64,000 bases of DNA from Drosophila persimilis (GCF_003286085.1 NW_020825312.1:620001-684000), one strand, 5' to 3'; positions 49,001-60,177 are shown, numbered from the stretch's first letter. The notes: generated by a model from the sequence alone, not told the origin. Program-made: numbers and translations.

Positions 49001-51149
49001 AGTCTTATGTTTTATTGCAGTATCCGTCATCACCTTGGAACACCTCAGTGTTTCGGCATTTCTCCGGCACGAAAATCAATGCCATCCCATCCCTAATATC
49101 TTAACTTTGTTTTATGGATGTACTTATATCTTAAACTTAAAACCAAACAATTATTAGAAAGACGGTTTATTATGAAATATGATATGCTTTAAGTGTGTTT
49201 CCACATAATCTTTTGCACAGTACATACTATGTTGAAATTCTCATATCCCTTTTGATTCACTGACATGTTGAGGATCTAACAAACCCTTTCCCATAGCCAT
49301 AAGAGCCATTTTGGGCATTCAGGTGGGTGCAGTGTATAATTACAATGGCCGACTAACAGAGAAAGAGAGACTAACAGACATAGACACAGGCACAGAGAAA
49401 AGCGAACGAGAACGAGACATTGCCAAAGACAATGGATAGAGCCAAGTACAACAGAAAAACAGAGAACGAAAGAGAAAGAGAGTGGGAGAAGGAGATGGAG
49501 ACCGACGAGAACCGGGTCCAAATAAATAGAACAGTTGCAGTCCACCCAACCAGGCTTGCATCCATCCATCCAACCATCCATCTATCCATCCATCCATCCA
49601 TCCATCCATCCATCCATCCGTCAGTCGCCGAGCTAGGAGAAGAGTTGGAAAAATGTGCCCCATTGTCTTCAACTTGCAATTGTTGACTGACAATTGGCAA
49701 AAAGACAGCCAGCATTTGCCATCTCTCCCATTGGCAGATTCTCTAGCACCATTTTTCGTATGAGATAAGCTTAGGTCATTAGAGTCAAATTAAATTAGAG
49801 TGTTTGCAGGTACTTTTTATGCGCTTTATGACTGGTATACCAAGTCTGTTTGTATTTGTCATTAGTTTGTTGTTAATTAAAATGAAACCCAAGTGCCAGA
49901 CGACAAAACTCGACTCGACAAAATGAATGGAAATCAAAATGCGCTAAAAACCGCCCCAAAAACAATGGCAACACCTGCGTTACGAGTATGCTCCTGCCTG
50001 TCCAGGACCCAGGACCCAGTCACTCACACAAAAAGCTCTGAAACAATGCGGACAAAATGCGAGTGGTGGAGTCAGGAGTGGAGTGCCGGAGTGGTTGTTG
50101 TCGTGGCAACACCACCAACACCAAAGGAAATTGACACAACAATATTCTAGACATGGCAAATGCAATAGTACTCGTAGATCCCTTCTGAAGGGGTAAATTC
50201 TGCGGTGCCATGATACAAAGCTGAAGCAAGTCCTGCAGAGAGCTGAAAAGTTTGACAGTGGGGGCTCGGAAATATACATATACATACAGACATGTACATA
50301 GATCCTATGATTTTTCCGAAATTTAACTTCACTTAAAAAAGTAAATGGGACCCATTTTTGATTGATATACATACATGCATATATCTACAATTTTTCCTCT
50401 CATGCTTAATAATTTTTTAAAATACTTTGGGAACTATTCAGCTCAATCAATTTAATCAAAAATCTCACAACGCCATCAGTTTGATCTTCTTGGAAACAGT
50501 GCCTTTCCTCCTTTTAGATATATCTGTAATAAAACATAATGCAACCACACATGGGCTAATTTCTATCAAATACTACATGTAAAAGTATGTAAGAACTATC
50601 CATAAAACTGTAAAACAAAATTTACATACCATACTTGTACTTCTGTAGGTACGGTAGGTACCCTCAATGTTCTCTGCCTGTTAAATTTGGTACCTTAAAA
50701 TTCTAGAAATTAGCCAAGGAACACCTTCAGAACGAAGGCAATGTCAATGCTGGGGCAAGATGTCACCATCAGTGTTCTGTTCAATGCTCAGAAATGAATG
50801 TCCATTAAGATTAGTTGATTTTGCTTTCGATAGTTTGTTTTTTTTCATCCTCTTCTTTTTTTGAGAACGGTAAATAGTCGACAAACACCACCCAAAAAGC
50901 TCACTCCCAATGGTGGGACACGACATCCCCTTCCACAACGCCACCCCACTATCGCTGCCTGGCCTCCCCTCGGTTCAGTTCCATGTAATCCGAAACCTTC
51001 CCCAACCAGAAGCATTCGAATTGGAAACGCCCACCGTGGGCCAGGCCAAGCCGGATCCAGTTAGCTTCTGTCTTATAGAGTGCAATGGCTATAGTCGCCA
51101 TGCTGGGCTGATAGAGTGGTCCCACTCGCACGCCAACGCAACACCTGCT
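46001..51149. other. Intergenic DNA with microsatellites
   Basis: Four GGGGCA-type units lie at 46007-46033, GCTGCCC units at about 46528-46560, T/A-rich TTTTTA units at about 48327-48363 and the CATC array at 49560-49619. An octamer lies in a run of GCAAAT words at 48463-48480. I see no gene. Confidence 0.45.
49560..49619. repeat. (CATC)n microsatellite
   Basis: About 60 bases of CATC tetranucleotide with two interruptions (CAAC, TATC), the longest simple array in the window. It is likely polymorphic in length. Confidence 0.9.
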
Positions 51150-51980
51150 CGTGCTTGTCGCCCTCCCTCTGGAGCTCTCGCTCGCTCTCTGTCTCTTTCC
51201 TTGACTCTCCGGCTTTGCTTGTCCCTGTCTCTCTTCTGGTTTGGGTCTTTTTAGCCGTTTTACATTTTTTATTTTGTGTTATTTTTTCTTTACCGAAATG
51301 TCACCTGGCTGCCTGACACTCTCTCTCGCTCTCTCACTAATACCAGCATGCAAATGTTGCTCTCTTTAGTGAGCTGTTCTTATCATTCAGATTCCTCTAT
51401 GAAGAGTTCGTATCAAACCAATAAGAAAGAAAGCTTTGGAAGCGAAAAAAGTTGTTCCGAGCTGGCGAGGGAGCAAGAGAGAGAGAGAGAGAGAGCACAA
51501 GCTTTGAGCGGAGCCAAAGTTTCGCTTTTCTGAGAGGATTTTGTCGTGCCTGCTTAGGTAGATGTGGATGTGTGTGCCTATGTATGTGTGTGTTGAGCAA
51601 AAACGTTACATAGACGGCGATGCAGCAGCAGCAGCACCAGCACCACCAGCAGCAGCTGTCGCCGAACAGAGACCCCACTCTGCCCCAGTCCGATCCCCTC
51701 TTGGCCAATGCCTATGCCGGGGCCGTGACTCGTTTTTGGCTCGTGTGGGCTAAGAGAGCGCGCGCCAAGTTTTTAGTTACGCGTCGGAACGTATCCGTTG
51801 AATAGCCGCCAAAGCGCGCTTAGATGCAGCAACTGGCCAAGAGCCATCGACCAGCAACGGCAACAGCAACAGAAGCAGCGCCAGCAGCGACGGTTAAAGC
51901 CCCTCGCAAAAAACATATATTGTATAAAAAAAATAACAGCAAACTTCAAGAAATTTTCATAATTTTGCTAACTTATTTTC
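51150..51980 (+). promoter_or_regulatory. Candidate Sox21b promoter region, GAGA-rich
   Basis: The segment resembles the Dichaete promoter. CT-rich tracts full of CTCTC lie at about 51165-51240 and 51319-51336, and a pure GA run at 51475-51496. It also holds an octamer, ATGCAAAT (51348-51355), a TAGteam variant, TAGGTAG (51555-51561), and CAG-rich leader-like sequence at about 51620-51657 and 51840-51892. A TATAAAAA box is at 51923-51930, and a TCATTC initiator-like word at 51383-51388. It is the only promoter-like segment I found between the genes on this strand. Linking it to Sox21b is inference. Confidence 0.35.
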
Positions 51981-52621
51981 AGTGTTTATAACGTGTTTTT
52001 TTTTGTTATACTTAACACGAAATTCCCATAATTTCCATTAAAACTTAATCCTAACAGTGGTCTCTGCATACGAAAAAAACCCCAAACAATATAAGGTTTT
52101 ATGTTCACTAAAGTGCTCCTCATCAAAACAAACCCAAATAAAAATCGAACAGAACACACATAGTCGTGAAATCCTAAGCTACTTTTTTTTCTCGTTAAAC
52201 TTCAAATCAAACAAACTTCATTCTTCAAAGAATCGAGTTCCCCAGTATAACAATAACCAGAAGAAGACGATCCATAAGTATCTTATCAATGAATGGAAAG
52301 CAAACAGCACACAAATCAACATAAACTAGTGATATCCCATATGTAAAGTGTTCGACAAACAGATTCGGTTACGAAACAGAAACAACAGAAACAGCTCAAG
52401 ATCATAAAAGTCTACAAATTCAATATTTTATGGCATGTCAGAGAGAGTGGAATCTATAAACAACAACAAAAAACCATAAACAAATATTAACCAGATGATT
52501 TGGTAGTATATACATACATATATACATATGTACATGTATTCTGTGTATATGGTGGCATCGATTGCTTGATTCACATCGCCGGAAAAGCGGGAAATACAAA
52601 GGAAATGCAGACCTTTCCAAG
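51981..52621 (+). other. Candidate non-coding first exon of Sox21b
   Basis: A-rich, leader-like sequence ends in a near-perfect splice donor, AAG|GTAAGA, with the cut after 52621. The coding exon of Sox21b begins with a strong acceptor at 58839, so an upstream non-coding exon must exist. This is the best placed candidate and would give an intron of 6,218 bases. The left end is unknown: a start near the TATAAAAA at 51923 or earlier in the GAGA-rich zone are both possible. The frames inside have no recognisable product. Confidence 0.3.
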
Positions 52622-53023
52622 GTAAGACTGCGCTTGATTTGTAAGGTATTATAAAAATAAAGGACGGATACATAACCAAACTAACGAGTAATTAGTATAT
52701 ATGTAGGCCAGGGACTAAGGCAACCAGACATCGCCCTTGTGACTTAGAAAGAATAAAAGAATTTCAGAGAAACTCACTTTAGAAACTTAAAAGCGATTTG
52801 ATTGCTCAGATTTTAGTATATGATCTCTGCATCAACCAAAAATCTCATAGAAGAAAACCCATCCCTTCGTACAAAAAATCGATTAAACATGCTCCTTAAA
52901 AGAAGGGATCTAGATCGATTTCTTCATATATATGTACAAGAATCAAAACACTTCTTACTCAGCAATGACCCGAAGGAACTAGATTAATTAAATGATTGCT
53001 TTTCACCAGCACAAGGTATCATG

Positions 53024-53220
53024 TATCGTATCTCGAGTGGTGAACGCGTAACATTCCTTACTATCGAACCGTCGTAACTATATTCGGCTCGCACCAAAAA
53101 ACAAATCCTCAAATTGGTATAATTCTTCGTAAAAGGGTAGTATTTGAGCTATATTCATGATGTTTTATTAGCGTGGGTATTTTCGAGTGCCTATTTTAAT
53201 CGATATGTCAGTTATCGATA
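53024..53220. promoter_or_regulatory. CGATA/TATCG cluster with perfect DRE
   Basis: TATCG at 53024-53028 and 53062-53066, CGATA at 53201-53205 and the palindrome TATCGATA at 53213-53220 lie within 200 bases. This resembles BEAF-32 dual-core or DREF sites. It lies just downstream of the candidate Sox21b first exon. Confidence 0.4.
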
Positions 53221-54838
53221 TAAGCCAACAGCAGTGCATCGTGCATCAAGAAAAGGGATCGTATTATTTTTATAATCCATTTCTGTAAATCTGATGCATT
53301 AATTCACCAGCATTACCGTAAGAAACTATCCCTGATCCCACCCATTGCTTAATCTGAACCAAATCACAAATACATCAAATTCTTTTCGAAGCTTACAGAA
53401 TTTGCATAGCTCAAACCACTTTGGTGAAATCCAAATAAATCCATACTGGCATCGGAGCTCGTATAATTAAAAAGATATCAAATTTGTTGTTCTTTTTCCG
53501 CTTCTCTAAGGTATGATTTAATTCTGAAATTAAAATCTTTGTATGACCATCAATTAGGTAAACATTGAACATGGAGAGATTACCATACAAGCAGAATCAA
53601 CAGATTTCATTGTTTGGATAATTTCAGGATTTTCCTCTTTTCTTTTTCTGCTACATCATGGTCGGTATCTTTGTGGCTCCACTCGACTGATGTTTACTTT
53701 TGCTTTCGATCTTCCACTTGAATTAAATCAAGTTCTCTTGCTGCCCTCGAAGGGAATCGAAGCATCCACAGCTGTTTGGTTAACTTAATTTTTGATGGGG
53801 TATCTCAAGCAACCCAAACAACTGTGTATAACCCAAAAACTATGTTAAGGAATGTTCAAAGTCAAAAACCCCAGAGAAATGGAATGACGCAATTAGAGCC
53901 AATAATAGAAAGAAAATATGTTTGTATGTGTATTAATATTTGCACAAAATTTTAGGAAAAAAAATTGGCCAGAAGAATTGAATGTGACGTCCCTTGTGAC
54001 GCTTCCTTCGACTTTGGAACTATGGAATTGTGGAACTGTAGAGCAAACAAGAACAAGAAAAACTTATTAGGGAATGAGAAAGAGAAAGAGGGTAAAGGCA
54101 ATATCCATATGATGGGAGGACAAACACAATTGTGCAAATAGAATTTTGTGAAATTATTTTGCGTCTCTTATCGAAGCCAAATAATTGCGAGCGGAACAGA
54201 TGTTATGCGAGTCCCATTGTCTGGGCCACCTATTTATTCAATAACATTAATTCACATATATTTTAGACGAGAGCTGGTTTTGGCCGGCCAAGAATTCTAA
54301 TTAATATTCGGTTGTACTCGAATCCGTATCAGTATCTTCATTGCCCTTGGCACGAACTTGACACTGAACCAGAGCCATAGCCACAAGAGAGGGAGAGGTG
54401 GGTAGGGCAGGGAAACGATGGTAGGAATCGAGGTAGGGAGAGATACATTTACGAGGCGATTGTTGCGAGTGTGAAAGTTCTTAATTACAAACATTAGGGG
54501 GCCCAGCGGCTTAGGGCCCCAGCAGAAGACCGGGCCCAGCAGGCGGCCAAGAGACACTTTTGAATGGAGGGACTGTGGGATTGGGAATTGGTACCGAATG
54601 GGAATGGCCACGATGCGATACATTTCAACACAAAGTGGAGACACTTAAAGCTCTACCTGTATTGAGATTCTCCGACTGCGGAGACTCCGCGACTCCTCTT
54701 GGGGCAAAGCAGCGAACGAGCTCCTCTTCCAGCTCGGCTCAGCATGTGGCTAAGCCGATCATAATTCTTGTTTGACACACCAACAAACGGATGAACAAAT
54801 GAACGAGAAGCAGCTACAACAAGGCATGCCTGGTGGAT

Positions 54839-54865
54839 GGGGGATGGGGCATGGGGGATGGGGGG
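54839..54865 (+). repeat. G-quadruplex motif, GGGGAT-type repeat
   Basis: Four G runs of 5, 4, 5 and 6 bases (54839-54843, 54846-54849, 54853-54857, 54860-54865) are separated by AT, CAT and AT. Long runs with very short loops make this the strongest G-quadruplex candidate in the window. Confidence 0.85.
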
Positions 54866-57800
54866 TTGTGGATGGAGGATAGCCCCCGAAACTCAAGTGG
54901 CCATCGGGTTAATTTTTACTCCTACTGAGATACGAAAAAAAGAGGAGGAAAAAAAGATCTCCATATGAAAGGCCAGACATAAAATATCTGCTGGGTTATC
55001 TATTAAGGCCACTAGATTAACACCCAAGGAATGTATGCAGTGCTCTGCAGGCCCACGCTATAACCGCTTAACGGTTACGTTTCCGTTACAAAAAAAATAT
55101 CAGATATATATTTTATGTATATGTAGATATACATATACTCGTAAGAAGACGATTAAATAAAAGAAGAAGCTCTTTGGCTTGCCATATTCACAGCAAATAA
55201 AAATATCTGGAGTGCAATTTGTGCACAGCTGGTGGTGCAACCGTCGCCTCAGATGGTGGCCCTGTGGTGCACCACTGCACCACCAACTGCAACTGCAACT
55301 GCAACAAACAGAAAAGAAAAGGGAAGAGAAACGATACGATGCGATACGATACGAAATGAAAAGAAAAGAAGGCAACTTGACAACACAGAAATTTGTTTGC
55401 ACTCCATAAGGATTACAAATGCGAGCCATGCGTGTCCCAAGGCTCCCCTTCCTGCAGCTCCTACTTCTGCTCCTCTTTTTCTCGTTTTTAAATAAATTTC
55501 ATGCTTAATACGCATGCCTGGGCAATTTTTACTTTAACACCACGCGGTAATGCCCGGAAGCAGTGCAGATGTCGCCTCGCATAGCCCAACACAAGTTATT
55601 GACCACGAAGCTGTTCATGGGCCAAGAATGCAAATGAACAGAGCTGAACAGAAAGAGAAAAAAACACAGAGAAAGGGTCAGAGAGAGCGAGAGAGAGGGA
55701 AAGCTAGAGAAATGGTAGGCGCAATCCGACACCAAGAGAAAACAACAGAGTCGGACAGATAAAGATGAATGGTCCATGGTCACTTGACCAGTTAATTGTC
55801 GTACAGTCTGCGGTAGCCATGCTCGTCTGTGCTCGTATGTTGTGCAGACGGGGCTGGAATGGCTTGAATTCGGTAAAAACAAGAGAATAATGATTTATTC
55901 CACGGCTGAAAACTGTAATACCCGTGCAAATCGATCGATTTTTGACAAATAAAAACAAAATTTTGCACAGAGAATAGATTTCCACCGTTTATTACTGTGT
56001 GAGGTGAATGATATTGTTTTCTGATCTAGCGTGTTCTTACTGCGTAAAATACAAATAAGAGTGTTCAAAATAATTAGGGCTAGAAAGGCAAGGTACGTTA
56101 TATCTGAGCAATGGTATAGGCATAACTTTAAAGCTGATGCACATTTTCTGCAAAGAAGATAAACTGGGGAAAATATACAGATAATAATACGTGTGCTGGC
56201 TTTTATATTCGTAGCCTTATATTAAAGGACCAACAAGAAAACCTTGAAAATGAGTTCACTGTTTTTAAAAATATTCTCCAGGAAGATGAAAACGCATTTT
56301 GAAATGTTTTAACCTATTTTCGTAGTTATTTTGGAACTCTGAAGGAAGTATCTGTAAAATAAAGCTTAATCAGCTTCATTCGGCAACGAAAATCGTTGAC
56401 CACTCAATTTTTTGTTAATACCGAGGAACAAAAAGATGGCATTATGTGTCTTCAAGTCAGATTACCACATGATTCGATATTTTGGGTGGTATTCTTCGGA
56501 TTGCCAAAGGAAAGATCTATCCGTGTTTGGAGGTTGGTTTCCCCAATTCTTCATAAACTTCCGCCCAAAAAATGGTTGTTTACCACCCACAAATGAGCTT
56601 CCTTCTTTTCTCTATTGACATTTGCGACATGACCAATTGTCGTTGACCAAAGCCGTTCCAAAACAAAAGAACGGGCCACCATTTGGCTTGAAAAGGATCC
56701 TCGATACAATCATGTAGTCATTTGATTCGCTTTAAAACACTCATGAGCACTGCTGCTGTTGTTTTTCGGAATCAAATTGATATATCTATGATTCGTCAGC
56801 AGTTGCGATGTTAAAATCGTGATTTGAGCTACCGTGGCTGTATTTAATAGTGAATGTCAAATTATTATCTAATTATCTAATACCCAAAGACACTTCTTTC
56901 TCATGGCGTGTCATATGACGACACTGCCATAGCCAATTCCGCAAAGAATCTACTCTTTCCGTTTTACCAGTCTTTCGCAGTGCCAATGCACATGCACGGT
57001 AATCCAATACCAAAAGTTTAACCAAGTTGATCGAGGCATTATTGTCTTGAAAATCCACGTCGAAAATCTTTGAAAATCATGACAAGGAACTTTGCACATG
57101 TTAGCTCCATTTTTCCCCAAAGATTAATTATAAGCTTATCGTTAAATGATATAAGACTCGACCATAGTGGAAGTGGTGCTTTAGACCTGGACATAATAAA
57201 TACAGCCAAGGCAGCCTCAGTATACATATGATATAAGATAGATTTAGGTCGTCGTAGTCGTCTGAAATATTATTTTAGCGGGGCGCTTGCTCCCTAGTAA
57301 ATCAATAATATGAGTAAAACATAAATGAAACTCTTTTACATGTTTACAGCAGTACTTCCAATACTTGAAGATAATATTATATATTTGGCACAGCTTATTA
57401 GCAAAAATCCAACTTATTTATGTACATATTATGTATCGTATCGTTTATAAACCTGCTCCATAATAAACGGCAATTAAAATGGAAGCTTGAACAGTTGAGT
57501 TTATTTTCAAGTATTTAATATTCGAAACAATAATAATAAAATTCGCAAAATAAAGAAAATTGAAACAGTCAGTCATCGCTACTTAATAAAAGAATGTTTT
57601 TTAATTTAGGTTTATCTTCACAGGAACTCACACAGGAGTATTCCTCAATGTGTTGACTTGCTAGCCAACTTAATTGCTTGGAAATGTCGCTGCCGAAATG
57701 GACAGCCAACCTTATCCTTCCAGCTCCAGCTCGGACCATTCTCTGGTCTCCTTTCTATGCAAATATCCACTGCAGATGACACATTTGCCGGGGATAATGC

Positions 57801-58839
57801 GAGCCAAAGAGCAAGGCATACGAGTTTAGAGCGGGCCATCGAATGAGTGCTCACATGTGGCATATGTCCTCGGCACGCCCGCACTCGATTGTACTCGAGA
57901 TACGCTCCGAATTCGTATTCGAATCTGAATCCGAAAGGGACCATTAAACAAATTGAAAGCGTTTAGCCGGACGCTGGCTTCTTGACCCTTTTCCTCTCCC
58001 ACTCCCACCTCACCGCATTTAACACATTAAGGAAGGAGCGGGGCATCAAGTGGACCACGTAAATCCCGCTTATAATGCACGCACATGTGGAATTGAAAAG
58101 CCCTAAAAGTGAAGCCTATCAACGCTCCCCATCCCCCAGCCGCTTCTCACCCATGTCCAAAACAAGCTGCTTGGGTGGAAAAATAAAATACAAAAAGTAA
58201 AATGGGAAAGAAATGGTTTTCAAGTGCCCCGTCGCATAATGAAAAGGATGGACGACGTCGTCTCCGTCTCCGTTGTCGGTGTCGCTGTCGCTGTCGCTGT
58301 GTTGTTGTTGCTGTAGCTGTTGATGCCGCATGCATCCCACACGGCTTTAAGGGTTGACATTTGGCCCGGACAATGGACGAGTGGAAAGGTTTCGCATCCA
58401 ATTTCGGTCGAGTTGAGGTGGCAACCGCCAGCGCGGCTCGCAAGTGGCTCTGGGGCAGGTCCCGGTCCATTGCCATTGCCATTGCCATTCCGCCGGGCCA
58501 TTCCGCATTGTTTCTCTGTCTCCGAAGAATGGGCACAGACGACATACTTTTAAAAGCTCAAATCAATTAGTTAATTGATTAACAAAGATTCCAGGGGCAA
58601 CTGGTTGGGTTCTTGCTTGGCCAAACAGGAATATACTAATTATAAATGACTGAAAGTGGAAGGAGGTGGAATATAGTGGGAAATTAAACCATTGTTTAAC
58701 AAGCAATGGATGATAATTTCTGATGATTAAAGTTTGGCCTCCATCCAGTTACAGTGGCCACACGGGGCGAATACTTCATAAGAACGATTCATAATATCTG
58801 CGTAGGAGGAATACTAACCGAATCTTTCCATTTCCTCAG

Positions 58840-58935
58840 CTCAAGACATCAACTTTGCCACATCACCTCTGACACCAGTTCCGGGAGTAACCAGACACAC
58901 AGCACCCACAGAGAGCCCCCAGCTCCATCTGCGAT
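58840..58935 (+). other. Spliced 5' leader of Sox21b
   Basis: 96 bases lie between the acceptor at 58839 and the start codon. Read in the coding frame they contain TGA and TAA, so the coding sequence cannot begin further upstream in this exon. No other ATG precedes 58936 within it. Confidence 0.7.
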
Positions 58936-59627
58936 ATGATGGAACGTCTATCCACACACCTGTCGCTCACCGGCCTATCGCTAGCCCATCCACTTCAGAG
59001 TCACCTGAGCTCCGTGAGCTCCGGCAGCGGATCGCACCACCTCGGACAACTGGCAGCGGCCGTCCAGCAGCACCACCAGCAGGCCGATCAGAGCCACACC
59101 CACGCCCACCACCTGCACGGTCAGCAGTTGGCGCTGGGCCATCAGCACCAGCAATCGCAGCAGCAGCACCATCAGTGCAGCAGCAACAGCAGCAACGGCT
59201 CGCCGAACGGATCGAGTGGTTTGAGCGGCCTGCATCCCCACTCGGCCCTGCATCTGGCCCACCACCACTCCCAGCTGCACCAACACCATCAGGCAGGACA
59301 GCAGCAGCAGCAACAGCAGCAGACATCGTCCTCCCACAGTCAGCCGGCGGTGTCGTCTGCCTCGTCCCACCACAGCCACAGCCACAGCCAGGCTCAGTCG
59401 TTGCACCAGCCCCACAGTAACGGCAGCTCGCACCTGTCTGCAGGTGGGGCTGCCTCTGGTAGCAATCACCACAGCAGTGCCGCACACCACGGATCCGCGT
59501 CCAGTGCATCGAGCAGCGTGATGGCCGCCGCAGCCGCCGCCCATCTGCACCACAACTCACAGGCCTCGCCCATCAGCAACCTGCACCAGAATATGGGCAC
59601 CCTCATGAACAGTGGCAGCAGCGCCAG
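58936..59627 (+). CDS. Sox21b: Sox21b coding exon 1 (SoxB2 N-terminal region)
   Basis: First coding exon of a second group B Sox gene, encoding residues 1-230 and two bases of codon 231. It starts with a double Met (ATGATG). In-frame stops upstream fix the start. The product is a low-complexity region very rich in His, Ser and Gln, with eight consecutive Gln at 122-129 and an Ala run before the exon end. No domain is expected here. It lies before the HMG box, so it is probably a flexible regulatory region. The exon ends at CCAG|GTGAGC; without splicing the frame stops at once (AGG TGA). The symbol rests on the SoxB2-type box in the next exon, the known fly cluster with Dichaete and the long N-terminal region, which fits the roughly 570-residue Sox21b better than the shorter Sox21a. 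Sox21a remains possible. Confidence 0.8.
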
Positions 59628-59739
59628 GTGAGCGAATGGATGGTGATGGGATGGGGATGGGATGGAATGGGGACACAGACTCCATTGCGGAATGGGGAGG
59701 CCAGACAAACAACTAATTTCAATTTCAATCATTTCCCAG
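59628..59739 (+). other. Sox21b intron, 112 bp, G-rich
   Basis: A phase 2 intron with donor GTGAGC and acceptor TTTCCCAG after a CTAAT branch-like word. The 5' half carries G runs at 59648-59650, 59653-59656, 59659-59661 and 59669-59672, a canonical G-quadruplex pattern on the transcribed RNA. Removing it joins the two open frames exactly. Confidence 0.9.
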
Positions 59740-59903
59740 CGATGTATTCTTCAGCCTGATGATCCAGAACACAACGAAGCGCCAGAACGAGGAGCACATC
59801 AAACGTCCGATGAATGCTTTTATGGTCTGGTCGCGTCTGCAGCGGCGTAAAATAGCTCAGGATAATCCCAAAATGCATAACTCTGAGATATCCAAGAGGC
59901 TGG
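59740..59903 (+). CDS. Sox21b: Sox21b coding exon 2 (first half of HMG box), partial gene
   Basis: Encodes residues 231-285 and the first base of the Gly codon 286. Residues 250-286 are the first 37 residues of a Sox HMG box, including RPMNAFMVW (253-261), the [19 protein letters not shown] stretch and SEISKRLG. The exon ends at CTGG|GTAAGT, a phase 1 intron inside the KRLG block; Dichaete has no intron there. An unspliced message would stop two codons later (GGT AAG TAA), giving half a box. The second half of the box and the C-terminal region are not in the window: no frame after 59904 encodes the expected EWKLL or [11 protein letters not shown]. The gene continues past 64000, so the downstream intron is at least 4.1 kb. 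Confidence 0.85.
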
Positions 59904-60177
59904 GTAAGTAATATCTAACGATGAGTCCATTCAACATGATACTCGTAGAAGATATTGCAGCTAGTTGAATTTACGATGAAAGTAGTTGAGGCTAGTATAG
60001 TATTACATTAAAAGTCCTTCAACTCATTGGAATTTTATCGCTTGTATTCCTTCAGAACAAGTACCATTCTCCTCAACCAATGGATAGTTTTGTCGTGCCC
60101 GCTTCAAAGCTGTTATTTCCAGAATAAACAAACTATGCATTCATATCACAAGCTAAGCTCACTTCAACTTCGCTTCT

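Larger units (their letters stand above)
52622..58839 (+). other. Probable 5' intron or upstream DNA of Sox21b
   Basis: The right end is a textbook intron end: TACTAAC branch point at 58812-58818, a pyrimidine tract and CAG at 58837-58839. Inside are a CGATA/TATCG cluster (53024-53220), a strong G-quadruplex tract (54839-54865), nested inverted repeats (55230-55285), TAGteam CAGGTAG on the minus strand (54653-54659), octamers at 55628 and 57757, and GTCGCT and CATTGC hexamer tracts (about 58256-58322 and 58468-58490). No other gene is supported. Confidence 0.45.

Noticed and set aside
51620-51805. Gln-rich upstream frame starting at the CAG tract
   Set aside because: The Gln run is a direct result of the CAG repeat, the rest has no resemblance to a known protein, and it is unclear whether it is transcribed.
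58967-59560. Long minus-strand frames opposite the Sox21b coding exon
   Set aside because: They are shadows of CAG/CAC-rich coding sequence, translating to Ala/Gly/Cys or Leu/Val repeats.
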